Assembly: GCA_900542125.1 (NCBI GenBank) | Contig: UQMO01000010.1 | Span: 1-50,763, forward strand | From: an uncultured Collinsella sp. | GTDB lineage: Bacteria > Actinomycetota > Coriobacteriia > Coriobacteriales > Coriobacteriaceae | Direction of reading: 5' to 3' | Length of the DNA: 50,763 nt | In this document: positions 15,907 to 24,316 of the stretch, piece by piece | How positions within the stretch are numbered: the first letter of the stretch is position 1 | How the letters are laid out: every line of letters starts with the position of its first letter | Position numbers and translations under genes: made by a program | Notes under the pieces: generated by a model | The model's database searches: none | Seen by the model: the letters and a program-made list of their open reading frames with translations, nothing else | What the model was told of the DNA's origin: nothing

Positions 15907-17904
15907 ATGGCAAAAAACACCGCAAACTATGGTAACGACAGTATCCGCCAGCTCAAGGACGAGGAGCGCGTACGCCTGCGCCCCGCCGTCATCTTTGGCT
16001 CGGACGGACTCGACGGCTGCGCGCATGCCGCCTTCGAGATCCTGTCCAACGCCGTTGACGAGGCGCGCCAGGGCTACGGCAAGCTCATCACCCTTACCGC
16101 CTTTCGCGATGGTTCCATTCAGGTAGAGGACAACGGCCGCGGCTGCCCGCTCGACTGGAACCCCTCCGAGAAGCGCTTTAACTGGGAGCTCGTCTTTTGC
16201 GAGCTCTACGCAGGTGGCAAATACAACAACAACCAGGGCGGCGACTACGACTTCTCGCTCGGTACCAACGGCCTGGGCTCGTGCGCGACCCAGTACGCCT
16301 CCGAATACATGGACGTCACGGTTTGGCGCGACGGCAACAAGTACTCCCTGCACTTTAAAAAGGGCAAGGTCGTTGGCGCCAAAAAGAAGGCACTCGAGAT
16401 TGAGCCCAGCGACGAGGACCGTACCGGCACCACCATCAAATGGCGCCCCGATCTTGAGGTCTTTACCTCCATCAGCATCCCCCACGATTGGTATCGCGAG
16501 ACCATGCGCCGCCAGGCCGTGGTCAACGCCAACGTGACCTTCCGCCTGCGCATTGAGGGCGACGATGGCGAGTTTTCCGAAGAGGACTTTTGCTATCCCA
16601 AGGGCATCGAAGACTACGTGCTCGAGAAGGTCGGTACCGACTACCTCACCGAGCCCTTCTTTATCGAGGCCGACCGTCGCGGTCGCGATCGCGAGGACCT
16701 GCCCGACTACAATGTAAAGATCACCGCGTGCATGTGCTTCTCGCGCACCATCATGATGCAGGAGTACTACCACAACTCATCGTGGCTCGAGAATGGCGGC
16801 TCGCCCGAGAAGGCCGCCCGCAGCGCTCTGACCAGTGCCATCGATGCTTACATTAAGCAACAGGGCAAGTACAACAAAAACGAGAGCGGCATTAAGTGGC
16901 AGGACGTCCAGGACTGTCTGGTGCTGGTGACCAACTGCTTCTCCACCCAGACGTCCTATGAAAACCAGACTAAGAAGGCCATCAACAACCGCTTTATCCA
17001 GCAGGCTATGACGGCCTTCTTTAAGGAGCGGCTCTCGACCTACCTAATCGAGAACAAAGACGCTGCCAACAAGATCATGGAGCAGGTGCTCATCAACAAG
17101 CGTTCGCGCGAGAACGCCGAGAAGACGCGTCAGAGCATCAAGACCAACCTACAGCAGAAGACCGACATGGCCAACCGCGTGCAGAAGTTCATCGACTGCC
17201 GCTCCAAGGACAAGAGCCGCCGCGAGATCTACATCGTAGAGGGCGACTCGGCAGCAGGCGCCATTCGCACCTCGCGCGATGCCGAGTTCCAAGGCGTTAT
17301 GCCCGTCCGCGGTAAGATCCTCAACTGCCTGAAGGAAGACTATCCGCGCATCTTTAAGTCCGACATCATCATGGACCTCATGCGCGTGCTGGGCTGCGGC
17401 GTGGAGATCAAGGACAAGCGCATCAAAAACCTTGGTGCCTTTGACCTGGACAACCTCAACTGGAACAAGGTCATCATCTGTACGGACGCCGACGTCGACG
17501 GTTATCACATCCGTACGCTCGTGCTCACCATGCTCTACCGCCTGGTGCCCACGCTTATCGACGAGGGTTACGTGTATATCGCCGAATCGCCGCTCTACGA
17601 GATCAACTGCAAAGAGAAGACCTACTTTGCCTACACCGAGCTCGAGAAGAACGGCATCCTCAAGGAGATTGGCGACCAAAAGTGCTCCATCAACCGCTCC
17701 AAGGGTCTTGGTGAGAACGACCCGGACATGATGTGGCTCACCACCATGAACCCCGAGACGCGTCGCCTGATCAAGGTGGAGCCCGAGGACGTCACCAAGA
17801 TGGAGACCATGTTCAATCTGTTGCTGGGCAACGACGAGGCAGGCCGCAAGCGCCATATCTCCGAGCACGGCAAGGAATACCTGGACCAGCTGGACCTGCA
17901 GTAA
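15907..17904 (+). CDS. Type IIA topoisomerase subunit B, ParE-like
   Basis: This 665-residue protein has a GHKL ATPase domain (E44 and N48 in FEILSNAVDEA, DNGRG at 75-79, GTNGLGS), a transducer region, and a TOPRIM domain with EGDSAAG (E445) and TDADVDG (D527, D529, D531). It lacks the long insertions of some gyrases. It forms an operon with the A subunit 45 bases downstream. ATP-driven passage of duplex DNA for decatenation or supercoil control is the expected role. The motifs differ in detail from classical GyrB and ParE (EGDSAAGAI for EGDSAGGSA), matching a divergent second topoisomerase known from clostridia and Coriobacteriia. Canonical gyrase genes are presumably elsewhere in the genome. 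Confidence 0.9.
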   Translation: MAKNTANYGNDSIRQLKDEERVRLRPAVIFGSDGLDGCAHAAFEILSNAVDEARQGYGKLITLTAFRDGSIQVEDNGRGCPLDWNPSEKRFNWELVFCELYAGGKYNNNQGGDYDFSLGTNGLGSCATQYASEYMDVTVWRDGNKYSLHFKKGKVVGAKKKALEIEPSDEDRTGTTIKWRPDLEVFTSISIPHDWYRETMRRQAVVNANVTFRLRIEGDDGEFSEEDFCYPKGIEDYVLEKVGTDYLTEPFFIEADRRGRDREDLPDYNVKITACMCFSRTIMMQEYYHNSSWLENGGSPEKAARSALTSAIDAYIKQQGKYNKNESGIKWQDVQDCLVLVTNCFSTQTSYENQTKKAINNRFIQQAMTAFFKERLSTYLIENKDAANKIMEQVLINKRSRENAEKTRQSIKTNLQQKTDMANRVQKFIDCRSKDKSRREIYIVEGDSAAGAIRTSRDAEFQGVMPVRGKILNCLKEDYPRIFKSDIIMDLMRVLGCGVEIKDKRIKNLGAFDLDNLNWNKVIICTDADVDGYHIRTLVLTMLYRLVPTLIDEGYVYIAESPLYEINCKEKTYFAYTELEKNGILKEIGDQKCSINRSKGLGENDPDMMWLTTMNPETRRLIKVEPEDVTKMETMFNLLLGNDEAGRKRHISEHGKEYLDQLDLQ

Positions 17905-17949
17905 CAGCAAATCGATAACGACGGCCCATAAGAAGTTCAAGAGGATATC

Positions 17950-20190
17950 GTGGCAAAGAAGAAGACGAAGAACCAGCCAAAGAAAAAGCAGGTCAACGCC
18001 GAGAACGTCATCGGCCTGCACTCCGAGGTCACCGACCAGCCGATCACGCAGACGCTCGAGGTCAACTACATGCCCTACGCCATGAGCGTCAACGTCTCGC
18101 GTGCGTTCCCCGAGATCGACGGCTTTAAGCCCTCGCACCGCAAGCTGCTCTACACCATGTACAAGATGGGTCTGCTCAAGGGCGAGCGCCAGAAGAGCGC
18201 CAACATCGTGGGCCAGACCATGAAGCTCAACCCGCACGGCGACGCCGCGATCTACGAGACGATGGTGCGTCTGGCCACCGGCAACGAGGCGCTTCTTGCC
18301 CCCTTCGTAGAGTCGAAGGGCAACTTTGGCAAGTACTATTCGGGCGACCTGAGCTACGCCGCCTCGCGTTATACCGAGGCCAAGCTCTCCCCCATCAGCG
18401 CCGAGATCTTCAAGGACATCGACAAGGACCCGGTCGACTTCGTCGACAGCTACGACGGTGCCATGAAGGAGCCGCGCCTGCTGCCCACCACGTTCCCCAA
18501 CATCCTTGTCTCGGCCAACAAGGGCATCGGCGTCGCCATGGCGTCCGACATCTGCGGCTTCAACCTCAACGAGGTCTGCACCGCCACGATGCACTACCTG
18601 CAGGATCCCGACTGCGACCTGCTCGAGTACATGCCCATGCCCGACTTCTCGACCGGCGGCGAGATCATCTACCGCCGCGAGGAGATGGAAAAGATTATCG
18701 AGACCGGTCTTGGCAGCTTCCAGATCCGCTCCCGCTGGCGCTGGATTCCCGAAGAGCGCATCATCGAGGTTTATGAGATCCCCTACACCACCAAGACCGA
18801 TGTCATTATCGAGCGCATCGTCAAGCTCTCCAAAGAGGGCAAGGTCAAGGAGATCGCAGACATTCGCGACGAGACCGACCTTTCGGGTCTGCGCATCGCT
18901 ATCGACCTTAAGCGCGGCGTCGACCCCGACAAGCTCATGGCCAAGCTCTATCGCTCGACCACGCTGCAGGATTCGTTCTCGTGCAACTTTAACGTGCTGG
19001 TCGACGGCTATCCCCGCGTTATGGGCGTGCGCCAGATCCTGCACGAGTGGGTCAAGTGGCGTATTGAGTCCACGCGCCGCCGCATTAACTTTGACCTGGG
19101 CAAAAAGTCCGAGCGCCTGCACCTGCTGCACGGCCTTGAGGCAATTCTGCTCGACATCGACAAGGCGATTGCCATCATCCGCGGCACCAAGCTCGAGGCC
19201 GAGGTCGTGCCCAACCTTATGAAGGGTTTCGACATCGACGAGACCCAGGCCGAGTTTGTTGCCGAGCTCAAGCTCCGCAACATCAACGAGGAGTACATCC
19301 TCAACCGCACCAAGGACATTGCCAAGCTTGAGGGCGAGATTGCCGAGCTTGAGGAGATCCTCTCCAGCGAGGAGAACATCAAGAAGGTCATCAGCGACGA
19401 GCTCGCCGCCGTCAACAAGAAGTACGTGATACCGCGCCGCACGGGCAGGATCGAGCCCCATGAGGTTATCGAGGTGAGCCTGGAACCCGAGGTCGAGGAG
19501 TACCCGGTTACCATCATGCTCTCGCGCGACGGCTACCTCAAAAAGATGACCGACCGCGTGCTCAAGAAGGCCGCTACGCTCAAGTACAAGGACGGCGATA
19601 AGCCCTTTATCGAGTTCCCGTCCTCCAACACGCACGAGCTGCTCGTGTTTACCAACAAGAGCCAGGTGTACAAGTGCAAGGTCGCGCAGTTTGAGGACAC
19701 CAAGTCCGCCCAGCTGGGCTCGTATCTGCCGACCGATCTTGAGATGGAACCCGACGAGAGCGTCATCTGGGTCATCGACCCCGAGGATTACAAGGCCGAC
19801 GTGCTGTTTGTCTTTGAGAACGGCCGTGTGGTGCGCGTCGCGCTTTCCGGATATGTCACCAAGACCAACCGCAAGCGCCTTAAGAACGCCATCTACGGCG
19901 GCAGCAAACTGCTGTATGCCCAGGTGCTCAAGGAGGATCGCGACATTGCGCTGGTCTCGAGCGACTACCGCCTGATGAACTTCAACACGTCGCTGCTCAA
20001 GACCAAGACGACCACCAACACGCAGGGCGTCCAGGCTTTCACGGCCAAGAAGGGCCGCTCGGTCACCACCGTCGGCACGACCGAGGACATCCTCGGCGCC
20101 GGCGTCTCGGCCGAAAAGTTCACCGCGCAGAGCCTCCCCTCCGCCGGTGCCCTCATGAAGGAAAACGACATGCCGAGCTTGTTTGACTAG
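17950..20190 (+). CDS. Type IIA topoisomerase subunit A, ParC-like
   Basis: This 746-residue protein starts at GTG 17950 after AGAGG. It has the breakage-reunion domain with catalytic Y141 in YAASRYTEAKL, a coiled-coil arm around 430-470 and a shortened C-terminal beta-pinwheel. No GyrA-box (QRRGG[KR]G) is visible, so decatenation is more likely than negative supercoiling. At the quinolone pocket the sequence is PHGDAAIYE, so alanine (A99) occupies the position of E. coli ParC Ser80 while the glutamate equivalent to Glu84 is kept. The lysine-rich N-terminus (KKKTKNQPKKKQ) is an extension. A strong hairpin follows the gene. Confidence 0.9.
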   Translation: MAKKKTKNQPKKKQVNAENVIGLHSEVTDQPITQTLEVNYMPYAMSVNVSRAFPEIDGFKPSHRKLLYTMYKMGLLKGERQKSANIVGQTMKLNPHGDAAIYETMVRLATGNEALLAPFVESKGNFGKYYSGDLSYAASRYTEAKLSPISAEIFKDIDKDPVDFVDSYDGAMKEPRLLPTTFPNILVSANKGIGVAMASDICGFNLNEVCTATMHYLQDPDCDLLEYMPMPDFSTGGEIIYRREEMEKIIETGLGSFQIRSRWRWIPEERIIEVYEIPYTTKTDVIIERIVKLSKEGKVKEIADIRDETDLSGLRIAIDLKRGVDPDKLMAKLYRSTTLQDSFSCNFNVLVDGYPRVMGVRQILHEWVKWRIESTRRRINFDLGKKSERLHLLHGLEAILLDIDKAIAIIRGTKLEAEVVPNLMKGFDIDETQAEFVAELKLRNINEEYILNRTKDIAKLEGEIAELEEILSSEENIKKVISDELAAVNKKYVIPRRTGRIEPHEVIEVSLEPEVEEYPVTIMLSRDGYLKKMTDRVLKKAATLKYKDGDKPFIEFPSSNTHELLVFTNKSQVYKCKVAQFEDTKSAQLGSYLPTDLEMEPDESVIWVIDPEDYKADVLFVFENGRVVRVALSGYVTKTNRKRLKNAIYGGSKLLYAQVLKEDRDIALVSSDYRLMNFNTSLLKTKTTTNTQGVQAFTAKKGRSVTTVGTTEDILGAGVSAEKFTAQSLPSAGALMKENDMPSLFD

Positions 20191-20230
20191 GACGACGGCA
20201 ATTGAGCTGGTCCAAGCCACAAACCTACGA

Positions 20231-20264
20231 GGCCCGGAGCGCAGTAAATACTGGGCTCCGGGCC
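20231..20264 (+). terminator. GC-rich hairpin after the topoisomerase operon
   Basis: GGCCCGGAGC and GCTCCGGGCC form a perfect 10-bp stem with a 14-base loop, 40 bases after the stop codon. No T run follows, so it may be a 3' end stabiliser or a Rho-assisted terminator. Confidence 0.55.
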
Positions 20265-20300
20265 CCGCTATTAGACATGCAAGGCAAAGACGACAATGTC

Positions 20301-20340
20301 AGCAACTACGCATGGCGATCAGCGATCCTTTGGTAACCAT
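20301..20340 (+). repeat. Imperfect repeat copy 1 flanking the ATPase module
   Basis: This 40-base stretch (core CGCATGGCGATCAGC, then TTGGTAA) reappears in the same orientation at 21874-21914 (CGCATGGCAATCAGC, then TTGGTAA) with about 80 percent identity by eye. The two copies bracket the AAA_14/DUF4143 ATPase gene and an ATPase fragment. Confidence 0.5.
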
Positions 20341-20369
20341 CAATCAAGACCGCGCCATTGCTACATAAA

Positions 20370-21578
20370 TCATATGCACCACACGGGAACCGCCTGGACA
20401 TCCTTGGTAATGAGGTATGGTTCCGGAGCTTGGCAGACAACGTGTCCAAAGCCAATCTCATAGCCAGAAAGGCCTTCAAGACAGGTAAAGTTCTTCACCG
20501 CGTCTCTACCCACCGTAGCAGACATCTTCACCTCGACGGGATGTAAGATACGACCCTCTTGGATGAGCAAATCGATTTCGCGCTTCTTTTGATCCCGGTA
20601 GAACCATACATCACGAAGGCTCTTCCCCGCATTCATAAAGCTCTTCAAAATTTCCGAGACTACGAACGTCTCAAATATATGCCCCGCCGCAGCCCCGTTG
20701 CGCAATTGCTCCGGCGTTATCCATCTCGTTAGATGACAAACAAGACCTGTATCCATGAAGAATATCTTAGGGGTCTTGGTCAGACGCTTATCGACATTAG
20801 GCCAAAAGGGCTCGACAATCCGAACGATGTTCGACGCCTGCAAAACCGAGAGCCAAGCCTTTACCGTCTTACGGTCGACATCAACGGTGTTTCCAATATC
20901 GGTGGCATTCAACAGTTGCCCCGTTCTCGCTGCGCACGCGACCATAAAGCTGTAGAACTTCGCCTCATCCTTCACGTTTACAAGATCGCGAACATCGCGT
21001 TCGAGATATGCGGCAACGTAGTCGGAATAATAGGAGTCCCAATCGATATTCTGGTCTTGCAGTTCGGGCATCGAACCCCTATGGATGATGTTCCAAGTAT
21101 TTCCCGAAGACATCTTAGATGCTAAGGAAATCTTTTCGGGGATATACGGACGAGGACTCTGGGAACCGCCGACGAGCTCTCGCAAGCTTAGAGAGGGCAT
21201 CTCCAAGATTCTGATCCTCCCCGCCAAAGATTCGCTCACCCCCTTCATGAGGTGATATGTCTGGGATCCCGTGAGGACGATTCGGCCCTTCTCCCCTGAT
21301 TGATCAACAACCCACTTCACCGGAGAAAAAAGCTCAGGCACGCGCTGAATCTCATCGATGATAATCGGTAGATCATGAGACTCGAAAAACAGGGCGGCAT
21401 CCTCTTTTGCAAGGAGATAATCCCGCGGGTTCTCCATCGAAACATAGTCGAATCGGTCACCCAGATGTTGCTTGAGAACCGTCGTCTTCCCAACTTGGCG
21501 TGCCCCGGTCACCAGGACAACTTTTCCCTGTCCCAGCATCGAATCTATCGTCTGTTCAATTTCGCGCTCGATGTACAT
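20370..21578 (-). CDS. AAA_14/DUF4143 family ATPase
   Basis: This 402-residue protein has Walker A TGARQVGKTT near residue 27, Walker B-like PIIIDEIQRVPEL near 95, and sensor motif IVLTGSQTYHLM. The C-terminal DUF4143 domain has the FETFVVSEILKS motif and a PD-(D/E)xK-like patch (EIDLLIQEGRILHPVEVK). ATG 21578 follows AGGAGG at eight bases. Such ATPases are scattered, often multicopy accessory genes of unknown role, linked to mobile and defence islands. It stands alone between two near-identical 40-base motifs, and remnants of related ATPases lie at 21660 and 28621. Confidence 0.85.
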   Translation of the reverse strand: MYIEREIEQTIDSMLGQGKVVLVTGARQVGKTTVLKQHLGDRFDYVSMENPRDYLLAKEDAALFFESHDLPIIIDEIQRVPELFSPVKWVVDQSGEKGRIVLTGSQTYHLMKGVSESLAGRIRILEMPSLSLRELVGGSQSPRPYIPEKISLASKMSSGNTWNIIHRGSMPELQDQNIDWDSYYSDYVAAYLERDVRDLVNVKDEAKFYSFMVACAARTGQLLNATDIGNTVDVDRKTVKAWLSVLQASNIVRIVEPFWPNVDKRLTKTPKIFFMDTGLVCHLTRWITPEQLRNGAAAGHIFETFVVSEILKSFMNAGKSLRDVWFYRDQKKREIDLLIQEGRILHPVEVKMSATVGRDAVKNFTCLEGLSGYEIGFGHVVCQAPEPYLITKDVQAVPVWCI

Positions 21579-21659
21579 AGAATCGCCTCCTGTTCGGAGT
21601 TCATTATCTCGCACAAACCTAAATCGGTCAAAATCGGGAATAGAACTCCCGATTTTCAC

Positions 21660-21852
21660 CCTCACTCTTCTGTTCGATTCTGACCCCAGCAGGGTCTCGG
21701 AGATAGCCAAGCGCATGGGCGTCGCCAGCAACTACGCAAGCCAATACAAACGCCGCCTCCTGGAGGACGGCGTCATTGGAGAGCGCGGGCGTGGTCTCGT
21801 TGGCTTTGACATTCCCGCGTTCAGGGAATTCTTGAACGAGAAGGCGTTTTAG
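21660..21852 (+). pseudogene. C-terminal winged-helix remnant of an ATPase
   Basis: The frame SRVSEIAKRMGVASNYASQY followed by KRRLLEDGVIGERGRG, FDIPAFREFL and a stop at 21852 matches the winged-helix C-terminus of AAA ATPases of the archaeal-type, multicopy class. Nothing upstream in this frame belongs to that family, so only the tail survives. The neighbouring ATPase at 20370 is of another class and lies on the opposite strand. Confidence 0.5.
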
Positions 21853-21879
21853 CACGCCGGAATTGTCCGCGGAAGCATC

Positions 21880-21951
21880 AACGCATGGCAATCAGCATTC
21901 CTCTTGGTAAGGATAGCAAGCATTTTCCGCCAACGCTGATTGCCATGCGTT
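21880..21951. repeat. 17-bp perfect inverted repeat
   Basis: AACGCATGGCAATCAGC at 21880-21896 is repeated inverted at 21935-21951, with a 38-base loop. The left arm is part of the repeat also found at 20301. There is no T tail, so it is not a standard terminator for the reductase gene that ends at 21962. Confidence 0.7.
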
Positions 21952-21961
21952 CTTCTTGTCC

Positions 21962-22492
21962 TTAGGCCAGCTTGCGAGCGAGCTCTCGCACCTCTTCCAA
22001 CTTGGGCGACGATGCCATGCTGTCGCGCTCGGTCATACCGCTGATGGTGACAATGCCCTGGTCCTCCCACTTGCAGTATGCGCAGGTCGACTTGTACATA
22101 GCGATCGCCGCATCATAGACGCCCTCGCTGTGGCTATCGAGCAAAAGGGCCGTCTTGGTGAACGGGAAGCCCGTAGCACCGAAGGCGTACAGGCGGTCGA
22201 TGGCGGCCTTCTCCTGCGCAGTGATATCAAACCAGTAGATAGGCGAAGCGAAGACAACCATGTCGGCGTCTTTCAGCGGCTCAATCACGTTGGCCATGTC
22301 GTCCTTCTGCACACAGGTGCCCTCATGGGTAAAGCAGTACTGGCATCCCAAGCAGCCGGCGATCTTTTTGCTGGCAACGCGGATGACCTCGACCGTATGG
22401 CCGCCCTCACGCGCGGTCTCGGCAAACGCCTCGACCATGGTGTCGGTATTGGCGCCCTTGCGCGGGCTGCCACTCAATACAACGATATTCAT
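21962..22492 (-). CDS. Flavodoxin-fold NADPH-dependent FMN reductase-like protein
   Basis: This 176-residue protein starts MNIVVLSGSPRKGANTD, the FMN phosphate-binding loop of the NADPH-dependent FMN reductase/iron-sulfur flavoprotein group. It carries GCLGCQYCFTHEGTCVQKDD, a compact cysteine motif of the iron-sulfur flavoprotein type, and the FMN-binding SPIYWFDITAQEKAAIDRL segment. ATG 22492 follows AAGGAGG. It probably reduces quinones, nitro or azo compounds, or works in redox defence. An HxlR regulator gene lies nearby at 22787 on the same strand, and such regulators often control reductases of this type. Confidence 0.85.
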   Translation of the reverse strand: MNIVVLSGSPRKGANTDTMVEAFAETAREGGHTVEVIRVASKKIAGCLGCQYCFTHEGTCVQKDDMANVIEPLKDADMVVFASPIYWFDITAQEKAAIDRLYAFGATGFPFTKTALLLDSHSEGVYDAAIAMYKSTCAYCKWEDQGIVTISGMTERDSMASSPKLEEVRELARKLA

Positions 22493-22786
22493 AGAAATCT
22501 CCCTCCTTCATGCCGCAGGCGCGCAGCACACATTTCGTTGTAACCAAAACAGATGGAGTTATTCAATCGTCCGCAGACCACATCTCTTGTTGAAGTTCCC
22601 TTAAGAAGCTCAAGACAATTGCGATTGCCTTATACAACGTCGAAAATCAAAGAGGGGGCCATTGCAGCGTCGCATGTCTGAAATGGCACGCGGTCAAGAT
22701 GAGCTACGGGAATCGTAAGGATGATTCGTAACAGGTTTTCGTCAGCACCCTCGTAGCGGTACTCCGCCTCCTAAGCGATGTGTCCG

Positions 22787-23110
22787 CTACGAAACGACCG
22801 TCTTGTAATAAGCGCCGAAGTCTGCGAGCGAGTCCATGATGGGCATCATCTGGCGGCCGAGCTCGGTAAGGCCATACTCAACGCGGGGAGGATTCTCGCC
22901 ATAGTCATGGCGAAAGACCAGCCCATCATCCTCCATCTGCCGCAGGCTGTCGGTAAGCACCTTCTGAGAGATCCCCTCAAGGCTGCGGCGCAACTCGATG
23001 AAACGCCAGGGGCGTACGCGCAAGTTACGGATAATGAGCAGCTTCCACTTGCCACCAATGAGCGCTACCGCCGTTGCGACCGGACACTCCGGAAGTTCCT
23101 CTTTCGCCAT
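22787..23110 (-). CDS. HxlR-family regulator
   Basis: This 107-residue winged-helix protein has the family pattern CPVATAVALIGGKWKLLIIR, then LRRSLEGISQKVLTDSLRQM and an EYGLTELG wing. The single N-terminal cysteine (CPV) is the redox-sensing residue in YodB and HypR-like members. ATG 23110 gives the usual family start; the open frame runs to 23251. It is divergent from a cupin gene, with about 155 bp between them, so it may control that gene as well as the downstream reductase. Confidence 0.85.
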   Translation of the reverse strand: MAKEELPECPVATAVALIGGKWKLLIIRNLRVRPWRFIELRRSLEGISQKVLTDSLRQMEDDGLVFRHDYGENPPRVEYGLTELGRQMMPIMDSLADFGAYYKTVVS

Positions 23111-23265
23111 CACGGGAGACCCAACCTCCTTGACCATACCGGTTTCACAAAAAAGTACGCAGTTACAAATATGTGCGTACTCGTATTTGCATGCGCCTTC
23201 GCGTTGAATATAGCTCACGCAGGAGATGCCTGCAAGGTACATCAACCTCAAAGAGAGGAGCCATT

Positions 23266-23619
23266 ATGGCCAATTATGCAAAGACCCACATCGGCGACGA
23301 GAACCGCGTCGAGCTGCACGAGGTGCTCGGACTTACCGGAGCAGAGGTGAGCGTCAACAACCTTCCCGCCGGCGCTGGCATTCCGTTCGTCCATACACAC
23401 AAGGAAAACGAGGAGATCTATGGCGTGCTCGAGGGCGCGGGCTCGGTCACGATCGACGGTGAGGAAATCGAGCTTGCAGCCGGCGACTGGCTGCGCATTT
23501 CCCCCGCCGCACACCGTCAGTTCCGCGCCGCATCCGACTCGGGCATCACATACGTCTGCATTCAGGTCAAGCAGGGATCCCTTGATGCCTTCACGGCCGA
23601 CGACGCTATCATGTTCTAA
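23266..23619 (+). CDS. Small cupin-domain protein
   Basis: This 117-residue single-domain cupin has motif 1 FVHTHKENEEIYGVLEGAG and motif 2 LAAGDWLRISPAAHRQFRAA, with metal ligands H42/H44/E48 and a later histidine. ATG 23266 follows GAGGAG. Small cupins of this sort bind a metal and a small ligand or act as isomerases; the substrate is unknown. It is divergent from the HxlR gene, which suggests co-regulation with the flavin reductase as a redox or detoxification set. Confidence 0.82.
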   Translation: MANYAKTHIGDENRVELHEVLGLTGAEVSVNNLPAGAGIPFVHTHKENEEIYGVLEGAGSVTIDGEEIELAAGDWLRISPAAHRQFRAASDSGITYVCIQVKQGSLDAFTADDAIMF

Positions 23620-24173
23620 TTCGCGATCGGTGTGCAAGGGGCCGATACCGCCCGCATGCCCCCTTCGGAATAGGCGCTGAGCAGCTCCTGGGCGCGGGCG
23701 AACTCGGGCCCTCGCCTCCAACCGAGCAGGCGGTTTACCGCGAGATTTCCCTGGACGTTGTGGACGAAGAGCAGATAGGCGTCCTCGCGCGAAAGCCCAG
23801 TTTCCTCCATGATCGAGGGAACCATCTGCTCGGCGCCGCGCTCGACGACGCGCTGCGCCACCCGGGCGTACGCGTCGTCATCCGAGTAGAGCAGATAATA
23901 GTCATCGTTTGCCGGCGGGCGCTGGCAGAGGGCGCCCGCCTCCGTTCCCTCGATCGGCGGTGCCGCCGCCAGGGCCTCGTCGATAAGTGCGTCGAGCAGC
24001 GCGAACTTGTCCTCGTAGTGCAGATAGAACGTGCCGCGATTGATATCGGCGCGGCGGCAGATATCCGCTACCGTCATCTTCGCGAAGCCGACCTCGGCCA
24101 GCAGCGCGAAGAATGCCTCCCGTATGACCGAGAGCGTATAGCGTCGGCGACGATCGATCTTCCCCGATTCCAT
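23616..24173 (-). CDS. TetR-family repressor
   Basis: This 185-residue protein has an N-terminal TetR helix-turn-helix (FAKMTVADICRRADINRGTF, then YLHYEDKFALLDALID) and a variable helical ligand domain. ATG 24173 is chosen because GGAGG lies four bases upstream; the frame is open to 24200. Its gene is divergent from three tandem sirtuin genes across 143 bp and overlaps the end of the cupin gene by four bases. It is the obvious candidate repressor of the sirtuin operon. Confidence 0.85.
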   Translation of the reverse strand: MESGKIDRRRRYTLSVIREAFFALLAEVGFAKMTVADICRRADINRGTFYLHYEDKFALLDALIDEALAAAPPIEGTEAGALCQRPPANDDYYLLYSDDDAYARVAQRVVERGAEQMVPSIMEETGLSREDAYLLFVHNVQGNLAVNRLLGWRRGPEFARAQELLSAYSEGGMRAVSAPCTPIAN

Positions 24174-24193
24174 TGCCCCTCCAATTGCAACGC

Positions 24194-24222
24194 TTGACAA
24201 TGCCCAGCAATCGTTTGTTTAT
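24194..24222 (+). promoter_or_regulatory. Possible promoter of the sirtuin operon
   Basis: TTGACA at 24194-24199 is a perfect -35 box, followed after 17 bases by GTTTAT, a weak -10. It lies between the divergent TetR and sirtuin genes, about 95 bases before the first sirtuin start. It is assigned by eye only. Confidence 0.4.
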
Positions 24223-24316
24223 CGACAGCGCATCGAAGCTGTTCATTGCTCTCGCACAAATCAACATGGATACTTTTTATCAACACCTGTTCATAATAGC
24301 TGAAAGAAGGTATCCA

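Noticed and set aside
17149..20220. 1023-residue open frame on the minus strand opposite the topoisomerase genes
   Set aside because: It mirrors GC-rich third positions of the two topoisomerase genes, has no recognisable domain, and the sense frames contain all catalytic motifs.
20301..21951. CRISPR array or attachment sites around the ATPase gene
   Set aside because: Only two imperfect copies 1.6 kb apart; no integrase, spacers or cas genes.
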